A stretch of 64,000 nucleotides of DNA. Source: Baylisascaris procyonis. Its lineage: Eukaryota; Nematoda; Chromadorea; Rhabditida; Ascarididae. Made by a program: the position numbers and the translations under genes. The stretch lies in NCBI GenBank assembly GCA_037389465.1, contig JAZARR010000153.1, forward strand, positions 1 to 64,000, written 5' to 3'. The notes under the pieces were generated by a model. It saw only the letters and a list, made by a program, of their open reading frames with translations, was not told the DNA's origin and did no database searches. Positions 7,712 through 17,800 of the stretch are shown in pieces; positions within the stretch are counted from its first letter, which is position 1, and each line of letters opens with the position of its first letter.

Positions 7712-8009
7712 AAGCCTAAGCCTAAGCCTAAGCCTAAGCCTAAGCCTAAGCCTAAGCCTAAGCCTAAGCCTAAGCCTAAGCCTAAGCCTAAGCCTAAGCC
7801 TAAGCCTAAGCCTAAGCCTAAGCCTAAGCCAAGCCTAAGCCTAAGCCTAAGCCTAAGCCTAAGCCTAAGCCTAAGCCTAAGCCTAAGCTTAAGCCTAAGC
7901 CTAAGCCTAAGCCTAAGCCTAAGCCTAAGCCTAAGCCTAAGCCTAAGCCTAACCTAAGCCTAAGCCTAAGCCTAAGCCTAAGCCTAAGCCTAAGCCTAAG
8001 CCGATAAAC
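7666..8009 (+). repeat. Truncated third higher-order unit U3, ending at the pure array
   Basis: This stretch begins with a core copy (AGAGCG at 7681, AAGCTT at 7701) and keeps the first markers of the unit in order, running 1-3 bp short. A one-base loss giving GCCAAG lies near 7830 (U1 equivalent 2500), AGCTTAAG at 7886 (U1 2556), CTAACC near 7951 (U1 CAAAC at 2619) and CGATAAAC at 8002 (U1 2672). The distance from first to second core is 317 bp, against 320 in U1 and 322 in U2. Beyond 8010 no unit marker survives and the near-perfect array takes over, so U3 was either cut off by the array or overwritten by it. Confidence 0.75.
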
Positions 8010-8012
8010 CTA
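7999..8012 (+). repeat. Core fragment N, last element before the pure array
   Basis: GCCGATAAACC retains only CGATAAAC of the core. It lies 317 bp after M, matching E and I in U1 and U2. No core material is visible to the right of it. Confidence 0.7.
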
Positions 8013-8066
8013 AGCCTAAGCCTAAGCCTAAGCCTAAGCCTAAGCCTAAGCCTAAGCCTAAGCCTA

Positions 8067-11000
8067 GGCCTAAGCCTAAGCCTAAGCCTAAGCCTAAGCC
8101 TAAGCCTAAGCCTAAGCCTAAGCCTAAGCCTAAGCCTAAGCCTAAGCCTAAGCCTAAGCCTAAGCCTAAGCCTAAGCCTAAGCCTAAGCCTAAGCCTAAG
8201 CCTAAGCCTAAGCCTAAGCCTAAGCCTAAGCCTAAGCCTAAGCCTAAGCCTAAGCCTAAGCCTAAGCCTAAGCCTAAGCCTAAGCCTAAGCCTAAGCCTA
8301 AGCCTAAGCCTAAGCCTAAGCCTAAGCCTAAGCCTAAGCCTAAGCCTAAGCCTAAGCCTAAGCCTAAGCCTAAGCCTAAGCCTAAGCCTAAGCCTAAGCC
8401 TAAGCCTAAGCCTAAGCCTAAGCCTAAGCCTAAGCCTAAGCCTAAGCCTAAGCCTAAGCCTAAGCCTAAGCCTAAGCCTAAGCCTAAGCCTAAGCCTAAG
8501 CCTAAGCCTAAGCCTAAGCCTAAGCCTAAGCCTAAGCCTAAGCCTAAGCCTAAGCCTAAGCCTAAGCCTAAGCCTAAGCCTAAGCCTAAGCCTAAGCCTA
8601 AGCCTAAGCCTAAGCCTAAGCCTAAGCCTAAGCCTAAGCCTAAGCCTAAGCCTAAGCCTAAGCCTAAGCCTAAGCCTAAGCCTAAGCCTAAGCCTAAGCC
8701 TAAGCCTAAGCCTAAGCCTAAGCCTAAGCCTAAGCCTAAGCCTAAGCCTAAGCCTAAGCCTAAGCCTAAGCCTAAGCCTAAGCCTAAGCCTAAGCCTAAG
8801 CCTAAGCCTAAGCCTAAGCCTAAGCCTAAGCCTAAGCCTAAGCCTAAGCCTAAGCCTAAGCCTAAGCCTAAGCCTAAGCCTAAGCCTAAGCCTAAGCCTA
8901 AGCCTAAGCCTAAGCCTAAGCCTAAGCCTAAGCCTAAGCCTAAGCCTAAGCCTAAGCCTAAGCCTAAGCCTAAGCCTAAGCCTAAGCCTAAGCCTAAGCC
9001 TAAGCCTAAGCCTAAGCCTAAGCCTAAGCCTAAGCCTAAGCCTAAGCCTAAGCCTAAGCCTAAGCCTAAGCCTAAGCCTAAGCCTAAGCCTAAGCCTAAG
9101 CCTAAGCCTAAGCCTAAGCCTAAGCCTAAGCCTAAGCCTAAGCCTAAGCCTAAGCCTAAGCCTAAGCCTAAGCCTAAGCCTAAGCCTAAGCCTAAGCCTA
9201 AGCCTAAGCCTAAGCCTAAGCCTAAGCCTAAGCCTAAGCCTAAGCCTAAGCCTAAGCCTAAGCCTAAGCCTAAGCCTAAGCCTAAGCCTAAGCCTAAGCC
9301 TAAGCCTAAGCCTAAGCCTAAGCCTAAGCCTAAGCCTAAGCCTAAGCCTAAGCCTAAGCCTAAGCCTAAGCCTAAGCCTAAGCCTAAGCCTAAGCCTAAG
9401 CCTAAGCCTAAGCCTAAGCCTAAGCCTAAGCCTAAGCCTAAGCCTAAGCCTAAGCCTAAGCCTAAGCCTAAGCCTAAGCCTAAGCCTAAGCCTAAGCCTA
9501 AGCCTAAGCCTAAGCCTAAGCCTAAGCCTAAGCCTAAGCCTAAGCCTAAGCCTAAGCCTAAGCCTAAGCCTAAGCCTAAGCCTAAGCCTAAGCCTAAGCC
9601 TAAGCCTAAGCCTAAGCCTAAGCCTAAGCCTAAGCCTAAGCCTAAGCCTAAGCCTAAGCCTAAGCCTAAGCCTACGCCTAAGCCTAAGCCTAAGCCTAAG
9701 CCTAAGCCTAAGCCTAAGCCTAAGCCTAAGCCTAAGCCTAAGCCTAAGCCTAAGCCTAAGCCTAAGCCTAAGCCTAAGCCTAAGCCTAAGCCTAAGCCTA
9801 AGCCTAAGCCTAAGCCTAAGCCTAAGCCTAAGCCTAAGCCTAAGCCTAAGCCTAAGCCTAAGCCTAAGCCTAAGCCTAAGCCTAAGCCTAAGCCTAAGCC
9901 TAAGCCTAAGCCTAAGCCTAAGCCTAAGCCTAAGCCTAAGCCTAAGCCTAAGCCTAAGCCTAAGCCTAAGCCTAAGCCTAAGCCTAAGCCTAAGCCTAAG
10001 CCTAAGCCTAAGCCTAAGCCTAAGCCTAAGCCTAAGCCTAAGCCTAAGCCTAAGCCTAAGCCTAAGCCTAAGCCTAAGCCTAAGCCTAAGCTTAAGCCTA
10101 AGCCTAAGCCTAAGCCTAAGCCTAAGCCTAAGCCTAAGCCTAAGCCTAAGCCTAAGCCTAAGCCTAAGCCTAAGCCTAAGCCTAAGCCTAAGCCTAAGCC
10201 TAAGCCTAAGCCTAAGCCTAAGCCTAAGCCTAAGCCTAAGCCTAAGCCTAAGCCTAAGCCTAAGCCTAAGCCTAAGCCTAAGCCTAAGCCTAAGCCTAAG
10301 CCTAAGCCTAAGCCTAAGCCTAACCCTAAGCCTAAGCCTAAGCCTAAGCCTAAGCCTAAGCCTAAGCCTAAGCCTAAGCCTAAGCCTAAGCCTAAGCCTA
10401 AGCCTAAGCCTAAGCCTAAGCCTAAGCCTAAGCCTAAGCCTAAGCCTAAGCCTAAGCCTAAGCCTAAGCCTAAGCCTAAGCCTAAGCCTAAGCCTAAGCC
10501 TAAGCCTAAGCCTAAGCCTAAGCCTAAGCCTAAGCCTAAGCCTAAGCCTAAGCCTAAGCCTAAGCCTAAGCCTAAGCCTAAGCCTAAGCCTAAGCCTAAG
10601 CCTAAGCCTAAGCCTAAGCCTAAGCCTAAGCCTAAGCCTAAGCCTAAGCCTAAGCCTAAGCCTAAGCCTAAGCCTAAGCCTAAGCCTAAGCCTAAGCCTA
10701 AGCCTAAGCCTAAGCCTAAGCCTAAGCCTAAGCCTAAGCCTAAGCCTAAGCCTAAGCCTAAGCCTAAGCCTAAGCCTAAGCCTAAGCCTAAGCCTAAGCC
10801 TAAGCCTAAGCCTAAGCCTAAGCCTAAGCCTAAGCCTAAGCCTAAGCCTAAGCCTAAGCCTAAGCCTAAGCCTAAGCCTAAGCCTAAGCCTAAGCCTAAG
10901 CCTAAGCCTAAGCCTAAGCCTAAGCCTAAGCCTAAGCCTAAGCCTAAGCCTAAGCCTAAGCCTAAGCCTAAGCCTAAGCCTAAGCCTAAGCCTAAGCCTA

Positions 11001-14000
11001 AGCCTAAGCCTAAGCCTAAGCCTAAGCCTAAGCCTAAGCCTAAGCCTAAGCCTAAGCCTAAGCCTAAGCCTAAGCCTAAGCCTAAGCCTAAGCCTAAGCC
11101 TAAGCCTAAGCCTAAGCCTAAGCCTAAGCCTAAGCCTAAGCCTAAGCCTAAGCCTAAGCCTAAGCCTAAGCCTAAGCCTAAGCCTAAGCCTAAGCCTAAG
11201 CCTAAGCCTAAGCCTAAGCCTAAGCCTAAGCCTAAGCCTAAGCCTAAGCCTAAGCCTAAGCCTAAGCCTAAGCCTAAGCCTAAGCCTAAGCCTAAGCCTA
11301 AGCCTAAGCCTAAGCCTAAGCCTAAGCCTAAGCCTAAGCCTAAGCCTAAGCCTAAGCCTAAGCCTAAGCCTAAGCCTAAGCCTAAGCCTAAGCCTAAGCC
11401 TAAGCCTAAGCCTAAGCCTAAGCCTAAGCCTAAGCCTAAGCCTAAGCCTAAGCCTAAGCCTAAGCCTAAGCCTAAGCCTAAGCCTAAGCCTAAGCCTAAG
11501 CCTAAGCCTAAGCCTAAGCCTAAGCCTAAGCCTAAGCCTAAGCCATTTAAGCCTAAGCCTAAGCCTAAGCCTAAGCCTAAGCCTAAGCCTAAGCCTAAGC
11601 CTAAGCCTAAGCCTAAGCCTAAGCCTAAGCCTAAGCCTAAGCCTAAGCCTAGCCTAAGCCTAAGCCTAAGCCTAAGCCTAAGCCTAAGCCTAAGCCTAAG
11701 CCTAAGCCTAAGCCTAAGCCTAAGCCTAAGCCTAAGCCTAAGCCTAAGCCTAAGCCTAAGCCTAAGCCTAAGCCTAAGCCTAAGCCTAAGCCTAAGCCTA
11801 AGCCTAAGCCTAAGCCTAAGCCTAAGCCTAAGCCTAAGCCTAAGCCTAAGCCTAAGCCTAAGCCTAAGCCTAAGCCTAAGCCTAAGCCTAAGCCTAAGCC
11901 TAAGCCTAAGCCTAAGCCTAAGCCTAAGCCTAAGCCTAAGCCTAAGCCTAAGCCTAAGCCTAAGCCTAAGCCTAAGCCTAAGCCTAAGCCTAAGCCTAAG
12001 CCTAAGCCTAAGCCTAAGCCTAAGCCTAAGCCTAAGCCTAAGCCTAAGCCTAAGCCTAAGCCTAAGCCTAAGCCTAAGCCTAAGCCTAAGCCTAAGCCTA
12101 AGCCTAAGCCTAAGCCTAAGCCTAAGCCTAAGCCTAAGCCTAAGCCTAAGCCTAAGCCTAAGCCTAAGCCTAAGCCTAAGCCTAAGCCTAAGCCTAAGCC
12201 TAAGCCTAAGCCTAAGCCTAAGCCTAAGCCTAAGCCTAAGCCTAAGCCTAAGCCTAAGCCTAAGCCTAAGCCTAAGCCTAAGCCTAAGCCTAAGCCTAAG
12301 CCTAAGCCTAAGCCTAAGCCTAAGCCTAAGCCTAAGCCTAAGCCTAAGCCTAAGCCTAAGCCTAAGCCTAAGCCTAAGCCTAAGCCTAAGCCTAAGCCTA
12401 AGCCTAAGCCTAAGCCTAAGCCTAAGCCTAAGCCTAAGCCTAAGCCTAAGCCTAAGCCTAAGCCTAAGCCTAAGCCTAAGCCTAAGCCTAAGCCTAAGCC
12501 TAAGCCTAAGCCTAAGCCTAAGCCTAAGCCTAAGCCTAAGCCTAAGCCTAAGCCTAAGCCTAAGCCTAAGCCTAAGCCTAAGCCTAAGCCTAAGCCTAAG
12601 CCAAGCCTAAGCCTAAGCCTAAGCCTAAGCCTAAGCCTAAGCCTAAGCCTAAGCCTAAGCCTAAGCCTAAGCCTAAGCCTAAGCCTAAGCCTAAGCCTAA
12701 GCCTAAGCCTAAGCCTAAGCCTAAGCCTAAGCCTAAGCCTAAGCCTAAGCCTAAGCCTAAGCCTAAGCCTAAGCCTAAGCCTAAGCCTAAGCCTAAGCCT
12801 AAGCCTAAGCCTAAGCCTAAGCCTAAGCCTAAGCCTAAGCCTAAGCCTAAGCCTAAGCCTAAGCCTAAGCCTAAGCCTAAGCCTAAGCCTAAGCCTAAGC
12901 CTAAGCCTAAGCCTAAGCCTAAGCCTAAGCCTAAGCCTAAGCCTAAGCCTAAGCCTAAGCCTAAGCCTAAGCCTAAGCCTAAGAGTAAGCCTAAGCCTAA
13001 GCCTAAGCCTAAGCCTAAGCCTAAGCCTAAGCCTAAGCCTAAGCCTAAGCCTAAGCCTAAGCCTAAGCCTAAGCCTAAGCCTAAGCCTAAGCCTAAGCCT
13101 AAGCCTAAGCCTAAGCCTAAGCCTAAGCCTAAGCCTAAGCCTAAGCCTAAGCCTAAGCCTAAGCCTAAGCCTAAGCCTAAGCCTAAGCCTAAGCCTAAGC
13201 CTAAGCCTAAGCCTAAGCCTAAGCCTAAGCCTAAGCCTAAGCCTAAGCCTAAGCCTAAGCCTAAGCCTAAGCCTAAGCCTAAGCCTAAGCCTAAGCCTAA
13301 GCCTAAGCCTAAGCCTAAGCCTAAGCCTAAGCCTAAGCCTAAGCCTAAGCCTAAGCTAAGCCTAAGCCTAAGCCTAAGCCTAAGCCTAAGCCTAAGCCTA
13401 AGCCTAAGCCTAAGCCTAAGCCTAAGCCTAAGCCTAAGCCTAAGCCTAAGCCTAAGCCTAAGCCTAAGCCTAAGCCTAAGCCTAAGCCTAAGCCTAAGCC
13501 TAAGCCTAAGCCTAAGCCTAAGCCTAAGCCTAAGCCTAAGCCTAAGCCTAAGCCTAAGCCTAAGCCTAAGCCTAAGCCTAAGCCTAAGCCTAAGCCTAAG
13601 CCTAAGCCTAAGCCTAAGCCTAAGCCTAAGCCTAAGCCTAAGCCTAAGCCTAAGCCTAAGCCTAAGCCTAAGCCTAAGCCTAAGCCTAAGCCTAAGCCTA
13701 AGCCTAAGCCTAAGCCTAAGCCTAAGCCTAAGCCTAAGCCTAAGCCTAAGCCTAAGCCTAAGCCTAAGCCTAAGCCTAAGCCTAAGCCTAAGCCTAAGCC
13801 TAAGCCTAAGCCTAAGCCTAAGCCTAAGCCTAAGCCTAAGCCTAAGCCTAAGCCTAAGCCTAAGCCTAAGCCTAAGCCTAAGCCTAAGCCTAAGCCTAAG
13901 CCTAAGCCTAAGCCTAAGCCTAAGCCTAAGCCTAAGCCTAAGCCTAAGCCTAAGCCTAAGCCTAAGCCTAAGCCTAAGCCTAAGCCTAAGCCTAAGCCTA

Positions 14001-14839
14001 AGCCTAAGCCTAAGCCTAAGCCTAAGCCTAAGCCTAAGCCTAAGCCTAAGCCTAAGCCTAAGCCTAAGCCTAAGCCTAAGCCTAAGCCTAAGCCTAAGCC
14101 TAAGCCTAAGCCTAAGCCTAAGCCTAAGCCTAAGCCTAAGCCTAAGCCTAAGCCTAAGCCTAAGCCTAAGCCTAAGCCTAAGCCTAAGCCTAAGCCTAAG
14201 CCTAAGCCTAAGCCTAAGCCTAAGCCTAAGCCTAAGCCTAAGCCTAAGCCTAAGCCTAAGCCTAAGCCTAAGCCTAAGCCTAAGCCTAAGCCTAAGCCTA
14301 AGCCTAAGCCTAAGCCTAAGCCTAAGCCTAAGCCTAAGCCTAAGCCTAAGCCTAAGCCTAAGCCTAAGCCTAAGCCTAAGCCTAAGCCTAAGCCTAAGCC
14401 TAAGCCTAAGCCTAAGCCTAAGCCTAAGCCTAAGCCTAAGCCTAAGCCTAAGCCTAAGCCTAAGCCTAAGCCTAAGCCTAAGCCTAAGCCTAAGCCTAAG
14501 CCTAAGCCTAAGCCTAAGCCCTAAGCCTAAGCCTAAGCCTAAGCCTAAGCCTAAGCCTAAGCCTAAGCCTAAGCCTAAGCCTAAGCCTAAGCCTAAGCCT
14601 AAGCCTAAGCCTAAGCCTAAGCCTAAGCCTAAGCCTAAGCCTAAGCCTAAGCCTAAGCCTAAGCCTAAGCCTAAGCCTAAGCCTAAGCCTAAGCCTAAGC
14701 CTAAGCCTAAGCCTAAGCCTAAGCCTAAGCCTAAGCCTAAGCCTAAGCCTAAGCCTAAGCCTAAGCCTAAGCCTAAGCCTAAGCCTAAGCCTAAGCCTAA
14801 GCCTAAGCCTAAGCCTAAGCCTAAGCCTAAGCCTAAGCT
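8067..14839. other. Left cluster of isolated interruptions in the pure array
   Basis: Read by eye: A to G at 8067 (makes TAGGCCTA), A to C at 9675, C to T at 10092, G to C at 10324, a 3-bp gain at about 11545, loss of A near 11651, loss of T near 12603, CC to AG at 12984-12985, loss of C near 13357, gain of C at 14521, loss of C near 14839. These types are mixed, unlike the interruptions further right. Positions of losses are uncertain by a base or two. Confidence 0.8.
11541..11550. other. Three-base insertion in the array
   Basis: GCCATTTAAGCC replaces GCCTAAGCC, a net gain of 3 bases that shifts the hexamer register by half a unit. It is the only multi-base insertion I see in the pure array. 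It is unrelated to the core element. Confidence 0.8.
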
Positions 14840-17800
14840 AAGCCTAAGCCTAAGCCTAAGCCTAAGCCTAAGCCTAAGCCTAAGCCTAAGCCTAAGCCTA
14901 AGCCTAAGCCTAAGCCTAAGCCTAAGCCTAAGCCTAAGCCTAAGCCTAAGCCTAAGCCTAAGCCTAAGCCTAAGCCTAAGCCTAAGCCTAAGCCTAAGCC
15001 TAAGCCTAAGCCTAAGCCTAAGCCTAAGCCTAAGCCTAAGCCTAAGCCTAAGCCTAAGCCTAAGCCTAAGCCTAAGCCTAAGCCTAAGCCTAAGCCTAAG
15101 CCTAAGCCTAAGCCTAAGCCTAAGCCTAAGCCTAAGCCTAAGCCTAAGCCTAAGCCTAAGCCTAAGCCTAAGCCTAAGCCTAAGCCTAAGCCTAAGCCTA
15201 AGCCTAAGCCTAAGCCTAAGCCTAAGCCTAAGCCTAAGCCTAAGCCTAAGCCTAAGCCTAAGCCTAAGCCTAAGCCTAAGCCTAAGCCTAAGCCTAAGCC
15301 TAAGCCTAAGCCTAAGCCTAAGCCTAAGCCTAAGCCTAAGCCTAAGCCTAAGCCTAAGCCTAAGCCTAAGCCTAAGCCTAAGCCTAAGCCTAAGCCTAAG
15401 CCTAAGCCTAAGCCTAAGCCTAAGCCTAAGCCTAAGCCTAAGCCTAAGCCTAAGCCTAAGCCTAAGCCTAAGCCTAAGCCTAAGCCTAAGCCTAAGCCTA
15501 AGCCTAAGCCTAAGCCTAAGCCTAAGCCTAAGCCTAAGCCTAAGCCTAAGCCTAAGCCTAAGCCTAAGCCTAAGCCTAAGCCTAAGCCTAAGCCTAAGCC
15601 TAAGCCTAAGCCTAAGCCTAAGCCTAAGCCTAAGCCTAAGCCTAAGCCTAAGCCTAAGCCTAAGCCTAAGCCTAAGCCTAAGCCTAAGCCTAAGCCTAAG
15701 CCTAAGCCTAAGCCTAAGCCTAAGCCTAAGCCTAAGCCTAAGCCTAAGCCTAAGCCTAAGCCTAAGCCTAAGCCTAAGCCTAAGCCTAAGCCTAAGCCTA
15801 AGCCTAAGCCTAAGCCTAAGCCTAAGCCTAAGCCTAAGCCTAAGCCTAAGCCTAAGCCTAAGCCTAAGCCTAAGCCTAAGCCTAAGCCTAAGCCTAAGCC
15901 TAAGCCTAAGCCTAAGCCTAAGCCTAAGCCTAAGCCTAAGCCTAAGCCTAAGCCTAAGCCTAAGCCTAAGCCTAAGCCTAAGCCTAAGCCTAAGCCTAAG
16001 CCTAAGCCTAAGCCTAAGCCTAAGCCTAAGCCTAAGCCTAAGCCTAAGCCTAAGCCTAAGCCTAAGCCTAAGCCTAAGCCTAAGCCTAAGCCTAAGCCTA
16101 AGCCTAAGCCTAAGCCTAAGCCTAAGCCTAAGCCTAAGCCTAAGCCTAAGCCTAAGCCTAAGCCTAAGCCTAAGCCTAAGCCTAAGCCTAAGCCTAAGCC
16201 TAAGCCTAAGCCTAAGCCTAAGCCTAAGCCTAAGCCTAAGCCTAAGCCTAAGCCTAAGCCTAAGCCTAAGCCTAAGCCTAAGCCTAAGCCTAAGCCTAAG
16301 CCTAAGCCTAAGCCTAAGCCTAAGCCTAAGCCTAAGCCTAAGCCTAAGCCTAAGCCTAAGCCTAAGCCTAAGCCTAAGCCTAAGCCTAAGCCTAAGCCTA
16401 AGCCTAAGCCTAAGCCTAAGCCTAAGCCTAAGCCTAAGCCTAAGCCTAAGCCTAAGCCTAAGCCTAAGCCTAAGCCTAAGCCTAAGCCTAAGCCTAAGCC
16501 TAAGCCTAAGCCTAAGCCTAAGCCTAAGCCTAAGCCTAAGCCTAAGCCTAAGCCTAAGCCTAAGCCTAAGCCTAAGCCTAAGCCTAAGCCTAAGCCTAAG
16601 CCTAAGCCTAAGCCTAAGCCTAAGCCTAAGCCTAAGCCTAAGCCTAAGCCTAAGCCTAAGCCTAAGCCTAAGCCTAAGCCTAAGCCTAAGCCTAAGCCTA
16701 AGCCTAAGCCTAAGCCTAAGCCTAAGCCTAAGCCTAAGCCTAAGCCTAAGCCTAAGCCTAAGCCTAAGCCTAAGCCTAAGCCTAAGCCTAAGCCTAAGCC
16801 TAAGCCTAAGCCTAAGCCTAAGCCTAAGCCTAAGCCTAAGCCTAAGCCTAAGCCTAAGCCTAAGCCTAAGCCTAAGCCTAAGCCTAAGCCTAAGCCTAAG
16901 CCTAAGCCTAAGCCTAAGCCTAAGCCTAAGCCTAAGCCTAAGCCTAAGCCTAAGCCTAAGCCTAAGCCTAAGCCTAAGCCTAAGCCTAAGCCTAAGCCTA
17001 AGCCTAAGCCTAAGCCTAAGCCTAAGCCTAAGCCTAAGCCTAAGCCTAAGCCTAAGCCTAAGCCTAAGCCTAAGCCTAAGCCTAAGCCTAAGCCTAAGCC
17101 TAAGCCTAAGCCTAAGCCTAAGCCTAAGCCTAAGCCTAAGCCTAAGCCTAAGCCTAAGCCTAAGCCTAAGCCTAAGCCTAAGCCTAAGCCTAAGCCTAAG
17201 CCTAAGCCTAAGCCTAAGCCTAAGCCTAAGCCTAAGCCTAAGCCTAAGCCTAAGCCTAAGCCTAAGCCTAAGCCTAAGCCTAAGCCTAAGCCTAAGCCTA
17301 AGCCTAAGCCTAAGCCTAAGCCTAAGCCTAAGCCTAAGCCTAAGCCTAAGCCTAAGCCTAAGCCTAAGCCTAAGCCTAAGCCTAAGCCTAAGCCTAAGCC
17401 TAAGCCTAAGCCTAAGCCTAAGCCTAAGCCTAAGCCTAAGCCTAAGCCTAAGCCTAAGCCTAAGCCTAAGCCTAAGCCTAAGCCTAAGCCTAAGCCTAAG
17501 CCTAAGCCTAAGCCTAAGCCTAAGCCTAAGCCTAAGCCTAAGCCTAAGCCTAAGCCTAAGCCTAAGCCTAAGCCTAAGCCTAAGCCTAAGCCTAAGCCTA
17601 AGCCTAAGCCTAAGCCTAAGCCTAAGCCTAAGCCTAAGCCTAAGCCTAAGCCTAAGCCTAAGCCTAAGCCTAAGCCTAAGCCTAAGCCTAAGCCTAAGCC
17701 TAAGCCTAAGCCTAAGCCTAAGCCTAAGCCTAAGCCTAAGCCTAAGCCTAAGCCTAAGCCTAAGCCTAAGCCTAAGCCTAAGCCTAAGCCTAAGCCTAAG

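Larger units (their letters stand above)
1..8009. repeat. Degenerate telomere-type (GCCTAA)n block with interspersed diverged elements
   Basis: The background is GCCTAA on the + strand (TTAGGC on the - strand). Scattered through it are substitutions (GCATAA, GCTTAA, ACCTAA, GACTAA, GCCTGA), one-base losses giving 5-mers (GCCTA, GCTAA) and one-base gains. About fifteen copies of a longer diverged element are embedded in it. No unique DNA, gene or transposon is visible. Variant density is far higher than in the rest of the window, but locally clean runs occur (for example 5860-6162 and 7322-7680). The same rare variants recur at fixed distances, so most of the divergence is inherited by duplication and is not sequencing noise. 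The window begins inside an element copy, so the block continues to the left. Confidence 0.95.

Noticed and set aside
1..8009. CRISPR-like array, because a core of about 30-60 bp recurs with intervening sequence
   Set aside because: Spacing ranges from about 180 to 1,200 bp, the intervening DNA is the same hexamer throughout and not unique spacers, and no cas genes are present.
1..8009. Degenerate block explained wholly as low-quality sequencing at a contig end
   Set aside because: The same rare variants and complex elements recur at matching offsets in several copies; random errors would not repeat. Some isolated one-base losses may still be errors.
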